Of a DNA stretch of 62,000 bases, positions 50,747 to 62,000 are shown in pieces. The stretch is from Chrysomallon squamiferum (Eukaryota; Mollusca; Gastropoda; Neomphalida; Peltospiridae). The DNA lies in the NCBI GenBank assembly GCA_012295275.1, contig CM022673.1, positions 25,562,261 through 25,624,260 on the forward strand, in the 5' to 3' direction. The notes beneath the pieces are model-generated. The model ran no database searches. It was not told the origin of the DNA and worked only from the letters and a program-made list of their open reading frames with translations. The translations under genes and the position numbers were made by a program. Position 1 is the first letter of the stretch, and each line of letters opens with the position of its first letter.

Positions 50747-51173
50747 TTATTCATTATTCATTATTCATTACTATTATTTATTATTATTATTTATTATTAT
50801 TATTATTATTATTATTCATTATGATTATTATTATTATTAGTCATTATTTATTATTATTGTTATTATCATCATTATCATTATTATTTTACATTACAGTGTG
50901 ACAGATCATGAACAGAACTGTTTAAAAGGATGCGGAAATCACTGAAGGTCTCATTTGAAAAGAATATCTTTTTAAATGCAACATTTCCCAAACAATAAAG
51001 CCAGTATCTTCACTATTCAATTACCAGTTATCTGTGAATAATCTGACAAACACTGAAACTGAATCGGCAAGAAGAAATAACTGGACACAAGACTCACCTC
51101 CATCTTCGACTGTAATTCTGTACGCAAAAGCTGTTGTAGCCAACAGGGCAAGAAGTAAGATAGAAAGTTTCAT
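50097..51173 (-). pseudogene. Secreted Asp/Glu-rich acidic protein, copy 2 (frameshifted)
   Basis: Coding exons 51173-51098 (signal peptide MKLSILLLALLATTAFA, then YRITVEDG) and 50612-50097, with a leader exon ending at 51410. Exon boundaries, phases and the poly-Asp run (11 Asp) match copy 1. In the large exon one extra A (plus strand 50419-50420) relative to copy 1 shifts the frame and gives a stop at 50415-50413, leaving about 91 aa. Beyond it the original frame continues open and highly similar to copy 1, ending at 50097-50099 in a Glu/Lys tail without the KR end. The break is therefore recent, or a sequencing or assembly indel. As written, the product would be a short secreted poly-Asp peptide. 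Confidence 0.7.
50710..50890. repeat. (ATT)n-type microsatellite
   Basis: Imperfect ATT and ATTC runs in intron 2 of acidic gene copy 2. Copy 1 has a shorter ATT run at the equivalent place (45,545-45,600). Confidence 0.9.
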
Positions 51174-51481
51174 CTGTAAACAAAGACGTATATTTTGCAG
51201 TAATTTGTTTTCTTACTTCTCTGATTTTTTAAAAATTTATTTTGGTGAGATTTAAATTTCTGTGTTGTTTTCTTGAAATAATACTGAAATAAACTGAAAA
51301 GATTTCAGTTTCTCTTTAAAGTGATACTCAAATAATTTAACCATAATACATGTATCTGCTCAGAACTTAAAACAAACATCGTCTAAATAAAGAAAAAATA
51401 CTGAATTACCTTGTTCGTCGAGGTAGATGCTATAAACTTGCTGACTGGAGTGATGATGATGTTGATGTCCAAGAAGTGGAG

Positions 51482-51600
51482 CTTTTATAAGAACTAACAT
51501 GTTAATTAGCTAACAGCTGTTTCTAGTAATGAATTCACAGCTAATATCAAATTAAAGATTTTACATTTAATTTACATTACTGAGGTAATATATGTCCATA
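51482..51600 (-). promoter_or_regulatory. TATA-box promoter of acidic protein gene copy 2
   Basis: TATAAAAG on the minus strand at 51489-51482, followed about 70 bases later by the leader-exon donor (51410). Upstream bases through the CAGCTG E-box and TTACATTTAATTTACATT are shared with copy 1. Confidence 0.65.
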
Positions 51601-51744
51601 ACATACTTCACTGATTTTAAAATTAGGTTTCTCTTTGTTTCATAGTCCGGACCATACCTTCATTTTTCTTTTATTCAGAGTTTAAGTTTGCTAATAAAAC
51701 AAAACCAAAAATGACACAAATAACAATACACTACAACAACGACG

Positions 51745-52121
51745 ACAAGAAGGAGAAGAAGAAGAAGAAGAAGAAGAAGAAGAAGAAGAAAAGAAGAAGA
51801 AAAGGAAGAAGAAGAAAAACAACAACAACAACATTACATAATATTAATAAAAAAAATAATAATAATAATAATAATAATAACAATAACTGTATTCCTCATA
51901 CTCATCTTAATAGTAGAATATTTTTCTTTGACACGTTTGCATTCTTTACGACTATTAATAAATTTACAAAACTAGCGAAAACAAAATAAATATATGTGTG
52001 TGCATGCATGTGTGTCTGTGAATATCTGCGTGTGCGTACAGACATATAGATAGATAGCATACAGGCAGAGAGATATATTTTTTCTTTTTTCTTTATTATT
52101 ATTATTGTTTTTATCGTTACG

Positions 52122-52160
<39 letters not shown>

Positions 52161-52200
52161 GTTGTTATTATTATTATTATTATTTTTGTTGTTGTTGTTG
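51745..52200. repeat. AAG, AAC, AAT and ATT triplet runs
   Basis: AAG-rich run at 51,748-51,815, AAT at 51,857-51,880 and ATT/GTT at 52,095-52,200. Intergenic, upstream of acidic gene copy 2. Confidence 0.85.
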
Positions 52201-52553
52201 CAGTTATATTTATATTTTTTGCGGACAGAAATATTTAAAAATAGATTAGTAATATTTTACATTGTTGACAGCTCTCGGAATTATGTTACCTTACAAACGT
52301 GTTTAAAATAGTTCAGTATTTAATAACTGTGTGGGTTTGTATTATAATTTTAAAACAGAGATTTTATCTCTCACCATAATTATAATTACACTGAGGCGTT
52401 TTCCGATGGGAATAAAGTTTCATTTCAGAGCAACAGGTTGTCAGTGAATATGAAATAAAACAAGTATCCAGTTCCCTAATCAAATTCATTTGTGTTCATT
52501 TGTATATTTTAACAAACAGCAGTGCCCTTTCGGTCAAAAACTCGTAGATACAA

Positions 52554-52556
<3 letters not shown>

Positions 52557-52618
<62 letters not shown>
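52557..52618. repeat. (CT)n microsatellite
   Basis: About 31 CT units, intergenic. A looser CT/TCTG-rich tract lies at 53,090-53,222. Confidence 0.95.
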
Positions 52619-52621
<3 letters not shown>

Positions 52622-53328
52622 CACACAAACATGCATTTACGTGCAAACATAAGCCCTTTTTCTCTTTAACACTTACATATAAAATATATTCATTTACACA
52701 CATAAATAAAAACACGCACATACTTTTAAAATATTAAAGGAAGTCTAATCACCTTCTTTATTATAATGAGCAGAAATAAAAAAACAAAAAAAAAAGATAC
52801 TATATCAGTATAATAAAAAAAAATAAGTGGGAATAATCCTAAAACGATTAGATAAAGCAGTTAACAAAAAGAATAAATTTTATATTTGTTAATATTTCAA
52901 GGTTTCTAAGTGCAGTTTAAAATTAAGTTTTTGTAAAAGTGTTCTTAAAGACACAACAGCTGAAGATAAAAACTTAATTCCCAGACTGATAGAGACTAAA
53001 TTATTTTTTCTTGTAAGAAATAGACTTTGTCGATGTTTTCAAAGAAATTTAAAAATAATTTTCAGTAGAATTCATTCTAAACATTAGTTCTCTCTCTTTC
53101 ACTCTCTCTGTCTCTCGCTTTCTGATTTTTCTGTCTCGTTCTCTCTTGTTTTATCTCTCTGTCTCCCTCACTGTCTCTCTCTCTAGCTTTATCTCTATCT
53201 CTCACACATTCTCTCTCTCTCTATATATATGTATCTGATATACACTGAGTCAGTCATTCTTTGCAAGTCTACTATTTTCCTGTTTTCCTTAGAAAACGTG
53301 ACACTACTGTACTGTCTGTTCTTGTACC

Positions 53329-59475
<6,147 letters not shown>

Positions 59476-60138
59476 TAAATCAATGTTCAAATTCGTTTTC
59501 CTTTGAATTTTAAATGTATGCATAACATAGTAATGTCATATCACTTACGAGAAACCGTATTTTGGTAGGTTTTACTTTATGAATATTTGGATTATATTCT
59601 CAGATGATTTTATAACATGAATACAATGAGTTATTATTCACATCTTTCTACAATACTTTTTGTAATGTCTACAAAATATAAGAAAAAAAAAAAAAAAAAT
59701 GTTTTCAGTTTTGCAATACCCAATATGACTTGCCCACTTGAATAATCCATATCCATGAATACATTAGTATAAATATACCTCAAACAATAATTAACATTTC
59801 CAATTTTATATTAATTCAAAAACAAAACAAAACCAAATAGATATGAAATTTTTATGTAGACATGATTAAATACGTGATAAATTCACACATCTGGTCAACA
59901 GACAAACGATGTCTAAATCTAAATACATGATTATCAGAGGGTCTAGCCCAGAACAGTTGTCCTTGAAAGCAAGCAAACAAAAATCATCCATTCAGGTCCT
60001 GACTTCAGCATCATTCTAAATCACAAATACACACTGACAAAATGGTTTTCAATGTTTTCTTTGTTGTAGTACTTCAGTTATTTGGGGTTTTTTTTTTTTT
60101 TTTTTTTTTCTAGTTTTCTTTCCATTCCTAAAGATGAA
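59476..60138. other. Convergent 3' flanks of the dipeptidase and HSPE1 genes
   Basis: Non-coding. A plus-strand AATAAA overlaps the dipeptidase stop codon (59474-59479). A poly-A tract lies at 59,682-59,698 and a poly-T tract at 60,089-60,108. Presumed 3' UTRs of both genes share this stretch. Confidence 0.5.
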
Positions 60139-61017
60139 TCAAGATTCAAATCTTCCTAAAAGATCTCCATCTCTGAAGAGAAAATATTCCTGAATAAAAA
60201 AATAAAAAATAAAAATATAACAAAAATGAAAAAGCAATCTATACAAATTATCACAGAAAACCGAATATTAAACTAAAATTTTTTTTAAATGGGAAAATTA
60301 AATGTAAACGTACTGTTACCTGATCTTCAAGAACAACCTTTGTTCCTCCAAACTCTGGAAGAAGTACTTTGTCACCAACTTTTACACCAACAGGGATTAC
60401 CTTCCCTTCCTGAAAAACAATTTACACAAATTAGTACTGTTCAAGGATAATTTTCAGCATGTCAGATTTAGATTAATGGAAATACAATAGGTCTTTGTCA
60501 TCCTATTTTAATTAATAATGAAATATTTAAAAATCTACAGTAAAAAATAAAATAAAAAAACAAAAAAATCTTTCATAACTACTATTCTATTATCATAATT
60601 TATTATTCATGATTATAGGGTCATTCAAGTGAAATAACCTGTGTCATTATAAACATGTTTTTTTTTTTAAAGAGGATTAATTCGCACACAGTCATAATGA
60701 CATTTGAAAATATTTCTTGAAGATGTCTAACACTGTACTTTTATTGTATAATTACATTATAAATGTATAAAAAAATTCATAAATCATAATTTAGCACATC
60801 AAGCTAATATGAAAGATAACTGAAAACCAAGTAAACTGTTTGTATGTCTGCTTACTTCAGTTCTGTGGCCTGATCCCACGGCAACTACAGTTGCCTGTAG
60901 CATTTTCCCTTGAGACTTCTCAGGCAACACAAGCCCACTTTTTGTTTTCAATTCAGGCTTGAATTTTTCAACCAAGACTCTGTCAAACATGGGTAAAAAC
61001 TTCCTGAATGCTTGTGC
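60139..61017 (-). CDS. HSPE1: 10 kDa heat shock protein, mitochondrial (chaperonin 10 / GroES), 5' end off-window
   Basis: Three exons: 61017-60856, 60409-60320 and 60189-60139, giving exactly 100 codons and TGA. The protein is the heptameric lid that closes mitochondrial Hsp60 for ATP-driven folding. Seen: AQAFRKFLPMFDRVLVEKF at the N-terminus, the mobile loop KTKSGLVLPEKSQGK that contacts Hsp60, LQATVVAVGSGHRTE, EGKVIPVGVKVGDKVLLPEF, GGTKVVLEDQ and the end EYFLFRDGDLLGRFES. Compared with known Cpn10 (about 100-103 aa) only the initiator Met and one or two residues are missing. They must come from an upstream exon beyond 61,020, probably right of the window. The gene is convergent with the dipeptidase, with 663 bases between stop codons. 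In animals this gene often sits head-to-head with HSPD1, which would then lie off the right edge. Confidence 0.97.
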
Positions 61018-61019
61018 CT

Positions 61020-62000
61020 AAAATTTGAATAAACAGAATACATTTTATACACAATGGTATTTAGAAATAGCAAATTTCATTACCTATAAATTTCTTCTTT
61101 TGAGAAAAAAAGTACAGGGTGGAGATTTTTTTTTTTTTTTTTTTTTATGTGTGTAAAACTCAAATATGTTATTTTCATGTATCATTTTTATTGCATGAAA
61201 GGTTCTTTAAAAACTATGCTTTAAAATCATAAAAATAACCTAGACATTACCATGTCAAATCACTTTACTGATGAAATGTCAACCATTCCCATTTTCCAGA
61301 AATTTGATATATAGTACAATACCACTTGTCTTAAGAAAAGTTAACTCTTCTCTGCTGTTTTGACAAGTTATTCTAACATTGCTGTCAAAACTAGCAAATA
61401 TTGTTAATATTACTGCTGAAAACATCACATAATTTGAAATCTTTTTACCAACAAATATCGGCAAGTCACTCTTGCATGTAATGATGAGTCAATGGTGCAG
61501 ATGCTAACAAAATGGTCCTGTACTTTGTTAAAGTCACAGGAATTCCATGAAGCTGACAACAACTGGGAACTATTAGAAGCAAATAGGTATTCTGCCATGT
61601 TCAACTATTCCTGATGTTGATGGCAGTATCATGCCACTGCATAATTTACAGATTCTGTTACAGCATCTACATTGATATTATAGGGAGTCAAATCTTGCAA
61701 CAGCTAAGTTGGTGCTGCATGTATGTCAAATTTAACTTCAAGAAACACTTTCCAAACTGTTTTGTTTTCTAATGTTGGCACTTGAGTTAATTCACAACTG
61801 AAAACAAAAATGCTGCATGGAGATTCCTTTCTGCAATTTGTTGATCATTTATAACTCTGAGAAAGGCTAATACTTGAATATATTATATAAAATATAGATA
61901 CATTTTTGTGTCAAAATGCAACAAAAGAAATTAAGTGTGATATTGCCAACTTCTTTTGTCCAGGTACTATTTTGATTTAACCTGTTATCATCTGAGGTAC
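61020..62000 (-). other. Presumed first intron of HSPE1
   Basis: Lies upstream of the exon beginning AQAFRKF. AT-rich, with a T run at 61,126-61,145. I looked for a short Met-encoding exon with a phase 0 donor and found none that convinces. Confidence 0.5.

Overview
The window is AT-rich, repeat-laden animal nuclear DNA. It has many small exons with GT/AG introns, and microsatellites and minisatellites in almost every intron. Nothing fixes the species. The gene content fits an invertebrate, and a mollusc or other lophotrochozoan is my guess: a tandem M13 metallopeptidase pair, inositol-3-phosphate synthase, secreted poly-Asp proteins, an M19 dipeptidase and a mitochondrial GroES. All exon chains below were built by hand from splice sites, reading phase and protein similarity. 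Where paralogues exist, exon lengths agree between them.

Layout. (1) 1-8.2 kb, minus: the 5' eight coding exons of an M13 (neprilysin/ECE-like) type II membrane peptidase; its catalytic exons lie beyond the left edge. (2) 8.2-13.3 kb: intergenic, mostly minisatellites. (3) 13.3-23.7 kb, minus: a complete 14-exon M13 paralogue of about 775 aa. Its zinc motif reads HFILH instead of HExxH, so it is probably a pseudo-peptidase. (4) 23.7-29.8 kb: non-coding, with a degenerate 1.4-1.7 kb tandem duplication. (5) 29.8-32.1 kb, minus: a complete inositol-3-phosphate synthase (558 aa), with a candidate 5' UTR exon near 35.25 kb. (6) 35.8-44.7 kb: gene-poor, with one candidate unidentified exon. (7) 44.7-51.6 kb, minus: two tandem copies of a secreted Asp/Glu-rich protein gene with conserved TATA promoters; one is intact (218 aa) and one is frameshifted. 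(8) 53.3-59.5 kb, plus: a complete 11-exon M19 dipeptidase (417 aa) in which the substrate-site His is Trp. (9) 60.1-61.0 kb, minus: the last three exons of chaperonin 10, convergent with the dipeptidase.

The genes do not form a pathway. The recurring theme is local duplication: paired M13 genes, paired acidic-protein genes, partial exon copies inside introns, and minisatellites. One minisatellite is an amplified copy of an exon's own 5' splice site. I did not find a clearly new multi-gene system. The most unusual items are the array of roughly 40 splice donors behind M13 exon 6, the dead M13 paralogue with an exon relic and a large inverted repeat in its intron 9, and the duplicated poly-Asp secreted protein locus.
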